From Hallerella sp963656065 (GTDB taxonomy: Bacteria; Fibrobacterota; Fibrobacteria; Fibrobacterales; Fibrobacteraceae): a DNA stretch of 64,000 nucleotides. The notes under the pieces are model-generated. The model worked only from the letters and a program-made list of their open reading frames with translations. It ran no database searches and was not told where the DNA came from. The position numbers were made by a program, and so were the translations under genes. Below, one piece after another: positions 32,115-41,274 of the stretch (positions are counted from its first letter, which is position 1; the number at the start of each line of letters is the position of its first letter). The stretch is from NCBI GenBank assembly GCA_963656065.1, contig CAVKGV010000001.1:310001-374000 (forward strand). The letters run 5' to 3'.

Positions 32115-34076
32115 GTGCCAAGACCGAAAAAAACAGACGGTTCCTCTTCCGTTCATCTGATTTCCGATACGATTTCCCCCGATACCCCGATTCCGGATCT
32201 TTCCGCCCTGGGCGATTTGGCAGCCCCCATCACATTCCCGGAAGACCAGGCCAAACCCGAAAGCGAAGTTCCTAAACGTCACCGCGGGCGTCCGCGCAAG
32301 GTACACTCCGAAGAATCCGAAACCGTCGCCATGCAGAACGTCCAAGAGCCGACGTTCCGGTCCGAACCTCGAAACGAAATCCATCCGGATGAATTTTCAA
32401 AAGACATCCCCGCTCCGACTTCAGAACTTTCCGATGAACCCGTCATCACGGCAACGCCCGGTACAAGCGAACTTTCCGAAGAGAACCAAGGCACGCTCCC
32501 GGCCGAAGCGGGAACGACGGTCGCCGCAGCAAGCACCGAAAATCCGTCCGCCGACATGAGCGCCGTCCAGAACAATCCCGCGTTCGAAGCCCCGATGCCC
32601 GATGCGCCGTTCAGCGGATCGAACCGTTACAGCCGACGTTTCGGAAACAACAACGAAAATTTCGGCAACAATAATTTCAACCCGAACTTCAACAACAATC
32701 GCCACGGCAAGTTCAACAAGTTCGGGCGGAACAAATACGGGAAGAACAACCGTTACCTGCCGGATGACATTCCCGACGACCAGCTCCAGGCGCCTCCGGC
32801 GGATCCCGAAAAGGTCGCCGTCGCCATGCAACGCTGGCGCGAACTCCGCAACACGCCGATGTTCGACCTGCAGGAAAAAGCCGTTTCGCTCAACATCCCG
32901 GACGTCAAGCGCCTCAAGAAGCAGGCGCTCATCTACCGGATTCTCGGAGCCATTTCCGGCGAAGGCGCCCCCATCTATACGGAAGGTACGCTCGAAATCA
33001 TGAAGGAAGGCTACGGGTTCTTGCGGAACGCCGACCTGAACTATCTCGCCGGGCAGGACGACATCTACATCAGCCCGAACCAGATTCGCCGTTTCGAGCT
33101 CAAGTCGGGAGATTCCATCACAGGACTCGTTCGCCAGCCGCGCGACAACGAACGCTACTTCGGGCTTGCGCGCGTCGATACGGTGAACGGCGAAGATCCG
33201 GCAAAGACAAAGCACCGCGTCGCGTTCGAATACCTGACCCCGATTCACCCATACCAAAAGCTGAATTTGGAATGGAAGCAGGACGAATACTCTACGCGCA
33301 TCATGGACCTTTTCTCGCCAATCGGCAAGGGGCAGCGCAGCATCCTGCTCGCCCCTCCGCGGACCGGCAAGACGGTGCTGCTCCAGAACATCGCAGGCGC
33401 CATCGCAAAGAACCACCCGGAAGTCAAGCTGTTTGTCCTGCTTATCGATGAACGTCCGGAAGAAGTGACCGATATGCGGAGGCACGTCAAGGGCGAAGTC
33501 ATCGCCTCGACATTCGACGAACCGCCCGAGCATCACACGCAAGTCGCCGACATTCTTCTGGAAAAAGCGAAACGCCTCGTCGAATACGGAAACGATGTCG
33601 TGATCCTGCTCGATTCCATCACGCGATTCGCCCGGGCGAACAACGTCGTCATTCCCCATTCGGGAAAGATTCTTTCCGGTGGCGTGGACGCCCTCGCCAT
33701 GCAACGCCCCAAGCGTTTCTTCGGCGCGGCCCGCAAAATCGAAAACGGCGGTTCCCTCACCATCATCGGCACGGCCCTCATCGATACGGGAAGCCGCATG
33801 GACGAAGTGATCTTCGAAGAATTCAAGGGAACGGGCAACATGGAACTTGTCCTCGACCGGCGCATCGCCGAAAAGCGCATCTGGCCCGCTATCGACATTT
33901 TCAAGTCCGGGACCCGCAAGGAGGAGCTTCTGCTCGACGACGATACGCTCCGTCGCGTCTGGATTCTCCGCAAGTTCCTGCAGGAACAGACATCCGTGGA
34001 AATCATGGAATTTATGCGCGACAAGCTTTCGAAGACCAAGACAAACGAAGAATTTTTGGCTTCGATGAACGGCTAA
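32115..34076 (+). CDS. rho: transcription termination factor Rho with long disordered N-terminal extension
   Basis: Hexameric RNA helicase that ends transcription. The ATPase core (about residues 375-653) has Walker A PPRTGKTV, LLIDERPEEVTDMRR, ITRFARANN and the GGVDALAMQRPKRFFGAARK Q/R loops. The RNA-binding cold-shock-like domain spans about 286-360 (EGTLEIMKEGYGFLR). Before it lies an extension of about 240 residues: an AT-hook-like RHRGRPRK (55-62), an acidic Pro/Ser/Thr/Glu-rich part, and an Asn-rich part (170-213) with FGNNNENFGNNN. I chose GTG 32115 after AGGAG; an in-frame ATG at 32022 is possible. Confidence 0.95.
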   Translation: MPRPKKTDGSSSVHLISDTISPDTPIPDLSALGDLAAPITFPEDQAKPESEVPKRHRGRPRKVHSEESETVAMQNVQEPTFRSEPRNEIHPDEFSKDIPAPTSELSDEPVITATPGTSELSEENQGTLPAEAGTTVAAASTENPSADMSAVQNNPAFEAPMPDAPFSGSNRYSRRFGNNNENFGNNNFNPNFNNNRHGKFNKFGRNKYGKNNRYLPDDIPDDQLQAPPADPEKVAVAMQRWRELRNTPMFDLQEKAVSLNIPDVKRLKKQALIYRILGAISGEGAPIYTEGTLEIMKEGYGFLRNADLNYLAGQDDIYISPNQIRRFELKSGDSITGLVRQPRDNERYFGLARVDTVNGEDPAKTKHRVAFEYLTPIHPYQKLNLEWKQDEYSTRIMDLFSPIGKGQRSILLAPPRTGKTVLLQNIAGAIAKNHPEVKLFVLLIDERPEEVTDMRRHVKGEVIASTFDEPPEHHTQVADILLEKAKRLVEYGNDVVILLDSITRFARANNVVIPHSGKILSGGVDALAMQRPKRFFGAARKIENGGSLTIIGTALIDTGSRMDEVIFEEFKGTGNMELVLDRRIAEKRIWPAIDIFKSGTRKEELLLDDDTLRRVWILRKFLQEQTSVEIMEFMRDKLSKTKTNEEFLASMNG

Positions 34077-34086
34077 GGAGTCCAAC

Positions 34087-34899
34087 ATGTCAAAGAAAAT
34101 CGCATTTGCCGGAGCCGGAAATATGGGAGGCGCGATTCTTCGCGGCCTTCTCTCGGCAGGCAAGAATCCAAGAGAAATCCTTTTCTACGAACCGTTCGAA
34201 AAGACGGCCAAACCTGTCGAAGATCTGGGAGCAATTCGCTACACGGATTTCGGAAAGATGGCAAACGACGCCGACGTTATCTTTCTCTGCGTCAAGCCGC
34301 AAGTTTTTGGAGCCGTCGCCGGAGAATGGAGCGAAAGCGCCAAGGGTAAAATTTCTTCCCGACCCGAAATCATCTCCATCATGGCAGGCGTTTCCCGAAA
34401 GAAAATTCTCGATTTGCTCGACTTCGAACATGGCGATGTCGTACGGGTGATGCCGAACCTGCCGCTGACAGTCGGAAAAGGCGCCATCGCCGTTGCGACC
34501 GACGGAATTTCCGAAGAATCGCTCAAAACCGCCAAGGATCTTCTCGAAACCGTCGGAGCGGTCGTCACGGTGAGCGAAAACCTGATAGATGCCGTCACCG
34601 GGCTTTCCGGCAGCGCACCGGCATACGTCTTTGAATTTATCGAAGGCCTTGTCCGCGGAGGCGTCAAGATGGGACTATCCCGTCCCGTCGCCATGGAGCT
34701 TACGCTCGCTACAATCGAAGGAAGCGTCGAACTACTAAAAAAGTCCGGCAAGGGAACAGGCGAACTTTCCGCAATGGTTTCATCGCCTGCGGGAACGACA
34801 ATCGCCGGAGTCCAGGTCCTAGAAGATGCGGGATTCCGCAGCACGCTGATGCGCACGGTCGAAGCGGCAACGCTCCGCTCCCAGGCACTAGGAAAATAA
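34087..34899 (+). CDS. proC: pyrroline-5-carboxylate reductase
   Basis: NAD(P)H-dependent last step of proline synthesis. The 270-residue protein has the Rossmann motif FAGAGNMGGAILRG, FLCVKPQVF, VVRVMPNLPLTVGKGA, and the C-terminal GLSGSAPAYVFEFIEGLVRG and SPAGTTIAGVQVLEDAGFR motifs, all typical. AAGGAG precedes the ATG, 10 nt after the rho stop. The sigma-54 activator gene follows by 7 nt. Confidence 0.96.
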   Translation: MSKKIAFAGAGNMGGAILRGLLSAGKNPREILFYEPFEKTAKPVEDLGAIRYTDFGKMANDADVIFLCVKPQVFGAVAGEWSESAKGKISSRPEIISIMAGVSRKKILDLLDFEHGDVVRVMPNLPLTVGKGAIAVATDGISEESLKTAKDLLETVGAVVTVSENLIDAVTGLSGSAPAYVFEFIEGLVRGGVKMGLSRPVAMELTLATIEGSVELLKKSGKGTGELSAMVSSPAGTTIAGVQVLEDAGFRSTLMRTVEAATLRSQALGK

Positions 34900-34906
34900 G
34901 CCTTTT

Positions 34907-36256
34907 ATGGGGAAAACCCGGATTCTCATCCTTTCCGAAGAGAACGAAAGCGTTTCCTTTTTGGAAGACGTCCTTTCGAGCGTCGGCGGATACGAGACAA
35001 GACTCTGTGCGGACCCCATGCAGGCGGCGGATATTTTTCGTCGCTTTTCGCCGGCGATTACGGTCATCAACCTGAAACGGAATTTTCCCGAAGATCTGTT
35101 TCGCGCATTTCACGAAATTTCCCCGGCAACGCGATTTTTAGGTTTCTGCCAGGCTCCCCCGAAGCTCTCCCCGTTCCAGGCGCATTTTTTCAGTGCGATC
35201 CTCTCGTCCGAGGAATTGCGCGTGCGCTTCATGACGGAGATTCTCTATCTCAAGGGCCAGTCGGAAATTCTCGCATCAATCAACGAAGCTCTGAAAAAAA
35301 TCGTCGGTCACAGCGAACCCGTGAAAAGGCTCTACGATTCGATTCTCAAGGCTATCCGGAGCAAGGGGGCGACAGTCCTAATCCAAGGGGAATCCGGAGT
35401 CGGCAAGGAGCTGGTCGCCAAGGCAATCGCATCCGTTTCCCACAATCTCGTTTCCGTCAATTGCAGCGCAATCAGCGAGAGCCTTTTCGAAAGCGAGCTT
35501 TTCGGACACGTCCGGGGAGCCTTTACCGGGGCACTCACCGAAAGAAAGGGACTTTTCGAAGCGGCAAACGGAGGAATTCTCTACCTCGACGAAGTCGGGG
35601 ACATTCCCCTCCCGATGCAGGCAAAACTTCTGCGCGCCCTCCAGGAGGGCGAAATACGCCCGGTAGGTTCCAACGAAACTCGGAAGATCAAGGTCCAGAT
35701 CATCGCCGCGACAAACCACAACCTTGAAGAGGAAGCCGAACGCGGCGCATTTCGGAAGGATCTCTTTTACCGGCTGAACGTCATCCCCATCGAAGTTCCC
35801 GCCCTGCGCGAGCGCAAGGAAGACATCCCGGAACTGGTCCGGCATTTTATCGGCGAATTTTCCCCGCGGGAAACCGTTCCACGCATTTCCGACGCAACCA
35901 TGCAAGCCCTTGTCGAATACGACTGGCCGGGAAATATCCGCGAACTGGAAAACGCCATCCATCGGGCGATCGTTCTCATGGACGGAGACGAAATCGCCTA
36001 CGAAGATCTTTTCCCGAAAAAAAATTTCCGCTGCGAAACGGCACGCCTGCGATGCGATATGGAAAACATCTCTTTCGAAGAATTTCAAAAAATCCAGAAG
36101 GATGCGGAAAGCCAATTCATCATCGCGAAAATCCGGAAAAACGGCGGATCGGTCAAAAAAACCGCTGAGGAATTCGGTATGATGCGCCAGGCGCTCTACG
36201 CCCATGCAGCCCGCATCGGCCTAGACATCAAGAGCATCCGAAAGGAATCTTGCTAA
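34907..36256 (+). CDS. sigma-54-dependent activator with pseudo-receiver domain
   Basis: A 449-residue NtrC-type regulator. Residues about 4-120 look like a receiver fold, but the acidic pocket is EE (11-12) and the expected phospho-acceptor Asp is Asn55 (TVINLKRN), so normal phosphorylation is unlikely. The AAA+ domain (about 130-360) is intact: Walker A GESGVGKE (161-168), GAFTGA (204-209) for sigma-54 contact, Walker B GGILYLDEVGD and arginine-finger region FRKDLFYRLNVI. The C terminus is a Fis-type HTH (GSVKKTAEEFGMMRQALYAH). Target genes are unknown. Confidence 0.92.
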   Translation: MGKTRILILSEENESVSFLEDVLSSVGGYETRLCADPMQAADIFRRFSPAITVINLKRNFPEDLFRAFHEISPATRFLGFCQAPPKLSPFQAHFFSAILSSEELRVRFMTEILYLKGQSEILASINEALKKIVGHSEPVKRLYDSILKAIRSKGATVLIQGESGVGKELVAKAIASVSHNLVSVNCSAISESLFESELFGHVRGAFTGALTERKGLFEAANGGILYLDEVGDIPLPMQAKLLRALQEGEIRPVGSNETRKIKVQIIAATNHNLEEEAERGAFRKDLFYRLNVIPIEVPALRERKEDIPELVRHFIGEFSPRETVPRISDATMQALVEYDWPGNIRELENAIHRAIVLMDGDEIAYEDLFPKKNFRCETARLRCDMENISFEEFQKIQKDAESQFIIAKIRKNGGSVKKTAEEFGMMRQALYAHAARIGLDIKSIRKESC

Positions 36257-37179
36257 TACGCTTCGATTCGGTAACCTTTTTCTTCTAAAAGATTCAGAAT
36301 GTTCGCCCCGGAACCGACCAGGTGCGCGCTCCCCACGACAAGGAAAACCTTTTGGCCCGCCGCCGAAAGCGAATCGGCGCTTTTCGCCATCCGGATATTC
36401 CGTTTCGTGCCGATTTCCTCTTCCAAGGCGTCGCCCGACGCATCCGAATCCACGTATTTTCGGATTCCCTGCGCATCGCCACATTTCCAGGCATTCATAA
36501 CTCCCGCAAGCATCGAATCCGCCATCTGGATTTCCCTGAGCGTATTTCCCAGATATTCCACGCCAAGCGAATCCCAGGTATCCGCGAAAATCCCGATTTG
36601 GGAATCCGGAGTTTCCAAGGCAAAAATTTCCTTCCCCTGGTCTTCCGCCCGCAGGAGAATTTCCCGGTCAATGCCAAATTCGCCCGAAAGCCCCATCCGT
36701 TCAAAAGCCATCGCCGAAAGCGAAAACGCGACAAGCCACGGACGAAACGATTCCAGAAGATTTGCCGGAAATTCCCACGAACGCGCAAGGGAATCGATCT
36801 GGCGATTCAGGGAGTCCGGCAGGACGTCCCGCAGGCGGACATTTTCGGGAAGCGTTCCCTTTTCACGCACAAGCCGTTCCGTCAAGGCAAGCGTCGAATC
36901 CGCATGGATGTCGAGTTCCGCCGCGACAAGGCTCGAGGCATCAAGCGCCGAATCCACAACCGGAGCGAACGGGTAAAAGGAGGAATCCGCCACGTGGATG
37001 CTTCCGAAAAGCCAGATATCGGGCTGTTTTTCCTTCGACGCTTTCCAGAGCAAATGTCTTTCGCCACACGGACTTCCCTGTAAATACGAAGGAAAGGTCT
37101 CGTGTTTTCCTGAACCGGCGCAGGCGAAAAATTGCACACAAAGTAACAGACAAAGCATTAAAAAGCTAAGACTTTTCAT
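36253..37179 (-). CDS. TraB/GumN family lipoprotein
   Basis: A 308-residue protein with a lipoprotein signal (VQFFAC, Cys20). The body matches the TraB/GumN fold: IWLFGSIHVADSSFYP with the GxxH motif, ALDASSLVAAELDI, GIDREILLRAEDQGK and the C-terminal FLVVGSAHLVGSGANILNLLEEKGY. The paired GSxH motifs suggest a metal-dependent hydrolase related to Tiki proteases; activity here is unproved. It overlaps the ABC ATPase gene by 14 nt and the convergent sigma-54 activator by 3 nt. Confidence 0.85.
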   Translation of the reverse strand: MKSLSFLMLCLLLCVQFFACAGSGKHETFPSYLQGSPCGERHLLWKASKEKQPDIWLFGSIHVADSSFYPFAPVVDSALDASSLVAAELDIHADSTLALTERLVREKGTLPENVRLRDVLPDSLNRQIDSLARSWEFPANLLESFRPWLVAFSLSAMAFERMGLSGEFGIDREILLRAEDQGKEIFALETPDSQIGIFADTWDSLGVEYLGNTLREIQMADSMLAGVMNAWKCGDAQGIRKYVDSDASGDALEEEIGTKRNIRMAKSADSLSAAGQKVFLVVGSAHLVGSGANILNLLEEKGYRIEAY

Positions 37180-37918
37180 CGGATTTTCCCGCCAGAAATT
37201 CGCTTCCGGCCCACGCCAAGAAGCCGGAGTGCGCCAAGACATCCGGAACGTCGTCCCGGAGACAACCCTTTCCGTCAAAGGCGATTATCTTGTCCGAGAA
37301 TTTCAGCGCATAGTCCAAGTGGTGCGTCGAAAGCAGCACGGCGACGCTCTTTTCCACAGCCATTTTTTTTAAAAGCCGAAAAAGTCCCAAAATATTCGGC
37401 ACATCCAGGAACGCAGTGGGTTCATCGAGAAGCAGGACTTTCGGCTCGGACGCAAAAGCCCGCGCAAGAAACACCCTCGAACGTTCCCCGTCCGAAAGCT
37501 CCGAAACCCGGCGACATGCAAAGGATTCCAGCCCGACGCTCGAGAGCGCAAAGTCTATCGCCGTTTCATCCCCTTCCGAACGCCCGTCAAACCAACCCGA
37601 ATAGGGAATCCGCCCCAGAGAAACAAATTCCCGGACATTCATGCCGAAAGGAATCCGAGCTTGGGTAAAGACCGATGCGATGGCCTTGGCGCGTTCCCGC
37701 GGGGAAATTTTTTCAAGAGGCTTTCCGCAGAGAGAGATGTTCCCCGACAGCGGACGGAGAAGCCCGGCAAAGCACCGGAGGACCGTACTTTTGCCCGTTC
37801 CGTTAGGCCCGACCAGCGAAACGACCTGTCCACATTCCAAAGCGATTTCCGTCGCGGAAAAAAGGGGTTTCCCGTATCCCGCCGAAAAATTTTCCGCCGT
37901 TAAAACCGAATCAGCCAT
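37166..37918 (-). CDS. FecE/BtuD-type ABC transporter ATP-binding protein
   Basis: ATPase of a metal-chelate or cobalamin importer, 250 residues. Walker A GPNGTGKS, Q-loop VFTQARIPFGMNVREFVSLG, signature LSDGERSRV (Asp for Gly at the third position), Walker B VLLLDEPTAFLD, and H-loop STHHLDYA. The VxEFVxLGRxPY segment is typical of the FecE group. ATG 37918 overlaps the permease stop by 8 nt. No binding-protein gene is in this cluster. Confidence 0.9.
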   Translation of the reverse strand: MADSVLTAENFSAGYGKPLFSATEIALECGQVVSLVGPNGTGKSTVLRCFAGLLRPLSGNISLCGKPLEKISPRERAKAIASVFTQARIPFGMNVREFVSLGRIPYSGWFDGRSEGDETAIDFALSSVGLESFACRRVSELSDGERSRVFLARAFASEPKVLLLDEPTAFLDVPNILGLFRLLKKMAVEKSVAVLLSTHHLDYALKFSDKIIAFDGKGCLRDDVPDVLAHSGFLAWAGSEFLAGKSDEKS

Positions 37919-38885
37919 TTCTCTCTCCCCGTCCCGAGCGCAAGAAAATCCACAGGACGATCGGTGCGCCGACAAGGCTTGTCACGCTCGACAGAGGGAT
38001 TCCCGAAACAAGCCCGGACAGGAGCGCGAGGTTCGCCCCCACAAGAGCCGAAGCGGGAAACAGGATGCGATGATTCGTCGTCCGGAAAATTCCAAAGGCG
38101 ATGTGCGGAGAAGCCAGTCCCAAAAAACCGATCGGTCCGCAATAGACGGTCGAACCGGCGGCGAGGAGGCTCGCTCCGAAGAGCGCGACCATCCGGGAAA
38201 TCTTCACCCGGATGCCGAGCGTTTCCGCAAAGGAATCCCCGACCTGGGCCGCATTCAGATACCTGAGGCACAGAAGGCAGGGCAAGACTCCTAACAGAGT
38301 CACAAGGGCAAAGCTCCCTACGCTTGGAAGGGGAACCCTCGAAAACGAACCAAGGCCCCACGTGACAAAACCGCGCAGCGATTCCGCAGAACTCGCCGAC
38401 ATTAAAAAGGCGACCACCGCATCGACGAAATAGCCGACCATCAGCCCGACAATCAGAAGCGACGCGGAATGCGTAACGAAACGCGAAGCGAACAGGACGG
38501 CCAACACGACAAGAAAAGCCCCGACCGCCGCCGCGGGAACAAGGCCCAGAAGACCGTTTCCGAATCCGGCCAAAAGAACCAGCGCCACCCCCAGGTTCGC
38601 CCCGGAACTCACGCCGAGGACAAAAGGTCCCGCCAAGGGATTCTTGAAAACGCTTTGCAGCACTAGCCCCGAAACGGCGAGCGAAATCCCGGATAGGAAC
38701 GCGGAAATCGCCTTCGGGACACGGATTTGCCAGACGACATTCTCGACAAAAGGCTTCCCGCTAAGGAACAGGGCGTCCCATACATCCGAAAAATCGATCG
38801 AAGCGGAACCGCAAAAGACGGTTACAGCCAAAAGCACGCAGACCGGCACCGCCAGAAGAAGCATTCCGAAAGCAGTCCGGCGCAT
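37911..38885 (-). CDS. FecCD-type iron-chelate/cobalamin ABC permease
   Basis: A 324-residue inner-membrane permease with about ten helices. FecCD family features: IRVPKAISAFLSGISLAVSG, then LQSVFKNPLAGPFVLGVSSGAN, and the late GPIGFLGLASPHIAFGIFRT with HRILFPASALVGA. Substrate may be a siderophore, haem or cobalamin. It pairs with the overlapping ATPase gene. The substrate-binding protein is not recognisable nearby; the exported unknown protein just upstream does not look like one. Confidence 0.9.
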   Translation of the reverse strand: MRRTAFGMLLLAVPVCVLLAVTVFCGSASIDFSDVWDALFLSGKPFVENVVWQIRVPKAISAFLSGISLAVSGLVLQSVFKNPLAGPFVLGVSSGANLGVALVLLAGFGNGLLGLVPAAAVGAFLVVLAVLFASRFVTHSASLLIVGLMVGYFVDAVVAFLMSASSAESLRGFVTWGLGSFSRVPLPSVGSFALVTLLGVLPCLLCLRYLNAAQVGDSFAETLGIRVKISRMVALFGASLLAAGSTVYCGPIGFLGLASPHIAFGIFRTTNHRILFPASALVGANLALLSGLVSGIPLSSVTSLVGAPIVLWIFLRSGRGERNG

Positions 38886-38890
38886 CCAAG

Positions 38891-39664
38891 CTATTTATCG
38901 TTTACATTCAGGACGGACTTCGGAGACTGCCCGTTCCCGTTCGTCCGCCGGTAGATTTCCGGAGCGACCTTGTCAAAGCCCTGCAGGGCGTTCAGCCAGT
39001 TGTCGTTCAAGTCGCGGAATTCGATTTTTTCCAGATGATACTTGAAAACATCGCCGTCGATTTCAAACTGGATAAAGTCCCAACGCACGACCCCGCGGTC
39101 CTTGAAAACTTCCCGGGCGACAATCGTCGAATCGTTCTCGAAACGGTAGCGGGCGCGATAGGTGTATTCGCCCGTCATCTGGTAGCGGCCCGAATCCGAA
39201 TAGGTGCGGGTCGTTCCGACGAGCGTATCGTTCATCAGGAACTTGAGTTCCGCGTCGCGGAAAGCGTGACCGTGCGAAAGAATCGGCGTTCTCCAATCGC
39301 CTGCGACGCGTTCCTTCATCGCCTTCTGGAAAACCGTATCGACTTTCCACGAGTCGAAGTTGCTCTTGTCGTATTTCGCCCGGGGAACGTAACTTCCCGC
39401 CTTGATGGCTTCCCGGACGCTGTCCGCCTTTACCTTCGCGACGCTGTCGGAATTGGACTCCCTGGCGTTAGCCTTGAGAGCCGCCGAAATGGAGTCCATC
39501 TTGGCTTGGATGGCCTTGCCGAAATCTCCCGGTCCGCGCGTGGATATCAGCGCGGATGACGACGATGCCTCGACGGAAGAAGAGACGACCGGCGAAGGGA
39601 CCTGTGCAAAGGCGAGGGCGGATAGCCCCAAAAAGGCGAGAAGATGAGTGCAAATTCGATTCAA
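38891..39664 (-). CDS. exported protein of unknown function
   Basis: A 257-residue protein with signal peptide (ICTHLLAFLGLSALAFAQ), a Ser/Glu-rich linker, a helical stretch and a C-terminal domain that looks like a beta-rich ligand or lipid-like fold (YQMTGEYTYRARYRFENDST, VVRWDFIQFEIDGDVFKYHL). I do not recognise the family. TTG 39664 is chosen because GAGG precedes it at 6-7 nt and it begins the signal peptide; the frame extends to 39730. It lies 5 nt before the permease gene, in the same direction. Confidence 0.6.
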   Translation of the reverse strand: MNRICTHLLAFLGLSALAFAQVPSPVVSSSVEASSSSALISTRGPGDFGKAIQAKMDSISAALKANARESNSDSVAKVKADSVREAIKAGSYVPRAKYDKSNFDSWKVDTVFQKAMKERVAGDWRTPILSHGHAFRDAELKFLMNDTLVGTTRTYSDSGRYQMTGEYTYRARYRFENDSTIVAREVFKDRGVVRWDFIQFEIDGDVFKYHLEKIEFRDLNDNWLNALQGFDKVAPEIYRRTNGNGQSPKSVLNVNDK

Positions 39665-39677
39665 AGGAAAACCTCTC

Positions 39678-39706
39678 TTGGTAGAAAATCTAGTAAAAAG
39701 TAAATT
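39678..39706 (+). promoter_or_regulatory. promoter of nspC
   Basis: TTGGTA (39678-39683) and TAAATT (39701-39706) are 17 nt apart. The nspC ATG is 6 nt after the -10 box, so the transcript is probably leaderless. Confidence 0.55.
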
Positions 39707-39712
39707 TGGGCT

Positions 39713-40837
39713 ATGATAGACTATTCCCAAGTTCCCAGTCCCTGCTATGTTCTCGAAGAAAGCCGGCTTGTCCGCAACCTGGAACTTCTCAAAAAAATCG
39801 AAGATTCCGCAAATGTCAAGATCATCTGCGCGCTCAAAGGCTACAGCATGTGGAGCACATTTCCGCTTATCGGAAAGTACCTCGCGGGCGCGACCGCTTC
39901 GAGCCTAAACGAGGCGAGGCTCGCCCGGGAAGAAATGGGAAAGGAAGTGCATGTTTTCGCTCCGGTCTATCGGGATTCCGAAATCGACGAAATTCTGTCC
40001 TACGCCAACCATATCACGTTCAACAGCTTTTCCCAGTGGACGCGATTCAAGGAAAGGACACAAGCCAGGCACGTAAGTCCCGGAATCCGCGTCAATCCGG
40101 AATTTTCCACCGTCGAAACGGACCTTTACAACCCTTGCGGCAGGTTTTCCCGCTTAGGCGTCACCCGGAAGGAATTCCGACCGGAACTTCTCGAAGGTAT
40201 CGAAGGCCTGCACTTCCACGCTCTCTGCGAGCAGAACGCGGACGCACTCGAAGCGGTTCTCCAAAATTTCGAGGAACGCTTCGGGGAGTGGATTTCCCGG
40301 ATGAAGTGGGTGAACTTCGGCGGCGGGCATCACATCACCCGAAAGGATTACGACGTCGAGAGGCTCATCCGCATTCTCAATGACTTCCACAGGCGCTACC
40401 CGAACGTCCAGGTAATCCTCGAACCGGGAGAAGCCGTGGGATGGCAGACAGGCGAACTGGTCGCGACGGTCGAGGATATCATCCACAACGAAAAGGATAT
40501 CGCCATTCTGGACATTTCGGTAAGCGCCCACATGCCCGATTGCCTGGAAATGCCCTACCGTCCGACAGTTCTCGATGCGGGAGACCCCGGTGAAAAAAAG
40601 TTCGACTACCGCCTCGGCGGGGACACGTGCCTTGCCGGAGACATCGTCGGGGACTACTCGTTCGACAGGCCGCTCCATGTGGGAGACCGCATCGTATTTT
40701 TTGACATGATTCATTACACGATGGTCAAGACGACATTCTTCAACGGCGTTTCGCACCCGAGCATCGGCATCTGGAAAGACGGAAAGTTCAATCTGGTACG
40801 CCGATTCACCTACGAACAATTCAGGGACAGGCTATGA
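39713..40837 (+). CDS. nspC: carboxynorspermidine decarboxylase
   Basis: PLP-dependent alanine-racemase-fold decarboxylase that forms norspermidine or spermidine from the carboxylated precursor. The 374-residue protein has Lys42 in IICALKGYSMWSTFP (PLP Schiff base), HFHALCEQNADALE, the FGGGHHITRKDYDVERLI segment and ILEPGEAVGW, which are typical of NspC, and later the LGGDTCLAGDIVGDYSF motif. No carboxynorspermidine dehydrogenase gene is nearby. It overlaps tsaE by 4 nt (ATGA). Confidence 0.94.
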   Translation: MIDYSQVPSPCYVLEESRLVRNLELLKKIEDSANVKIICALKGYSMWSTFPLIGKYLAGATASSLNEARLAREEMGKEVHVFAPVYRDSEIDEILSYANHITFNSFSQWTRFKERTQARHVSPGIRVNPEFSTVETDLYNPCGRFSRLGVTRKEFRPELLEGIEGLHFHALCEQNADALEAVLQNFEERFGEWISRMKWVNFGGGHHITRKDYDVERLIRILNDFHRRYPNVQVILEPGEAVGWQTGELVATVEDIIHNEKDIAILDISVSAHMPDCLEMPYRPTVLDAGDPGEKKFDYRLGGDTCLAGDIVGDYSFDRPLHVGDRIVFFDMIHYTMVKTTFFNGVSHPSIGIWKDGKFNLVRRFTYEQFRDRL

Positions 40838-41274
40838 CATTTGCGCAATCTACCGTCTTCACGACCCATTCGGAAAAAGAAACGCTCGAATGGGCGAAGG
40901 ATTTCGCAAGGACGTTAGAAAAAGGTTCCGTCGTCGCCCTCTACGGAACGCTCGGTGCCGGGAAAACAGTCGTCAGCCGCGGAATCTGCGCGGGACTCGG
41001 TTTTGCCGGGCAGGTAAATTCCCCGACTTACACGATTGTCCACGAATACCCCAATCCGGAGATGCCCATTTTCCATTTGGATCTTTACCGCCTGCCGCCC
41101 CATGCGGACCTCGCGGAAATCGGAGTCGATTATTACATGTCGCAAAAAGGCGTCACGCTCATCGAATGGCCCGAACGCCTTGACGATCCTTCGAGCATCA
41201 CACATCGGCTGACAATTTCTGTCAAAGACGGCGATACCCGAACCATCACGGTCGAAACTACTTCGCCGCGGTAG
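40834..41274 (+). CDS. tsaE: tRNA threonylcarbamoyladenosine biosynthesis ATPase TsaE
   Basis: ATPase of the TsaBDE complex that makes t6A37 in ANN-decoding tRNAs. The 146-residue protein has Walker A GTLGAGKTVVSRGI, the VNSPTYTIVHEY segment, FHLDLYRL and LIEWPERL, all classic TsaE motifs. It is translationally coupled to nspC (ATGA) and its 3' end overlaps the convergent membrane-protein gene by 17 bp. Confidence 0.94.
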   Translation: MTFAQSTVFTTHSEKETLEWAKDFARTLEKGSVVALYGTLGAGKTVVSRGICAGLGFAGQVNSPTYTIVHEYPNPEMPIFHLDLYRLPPHADLAEIGVDYYMSQKGVTLIEWPERLDDPSSITHRLTISVKDGDTRTITVETTSPR

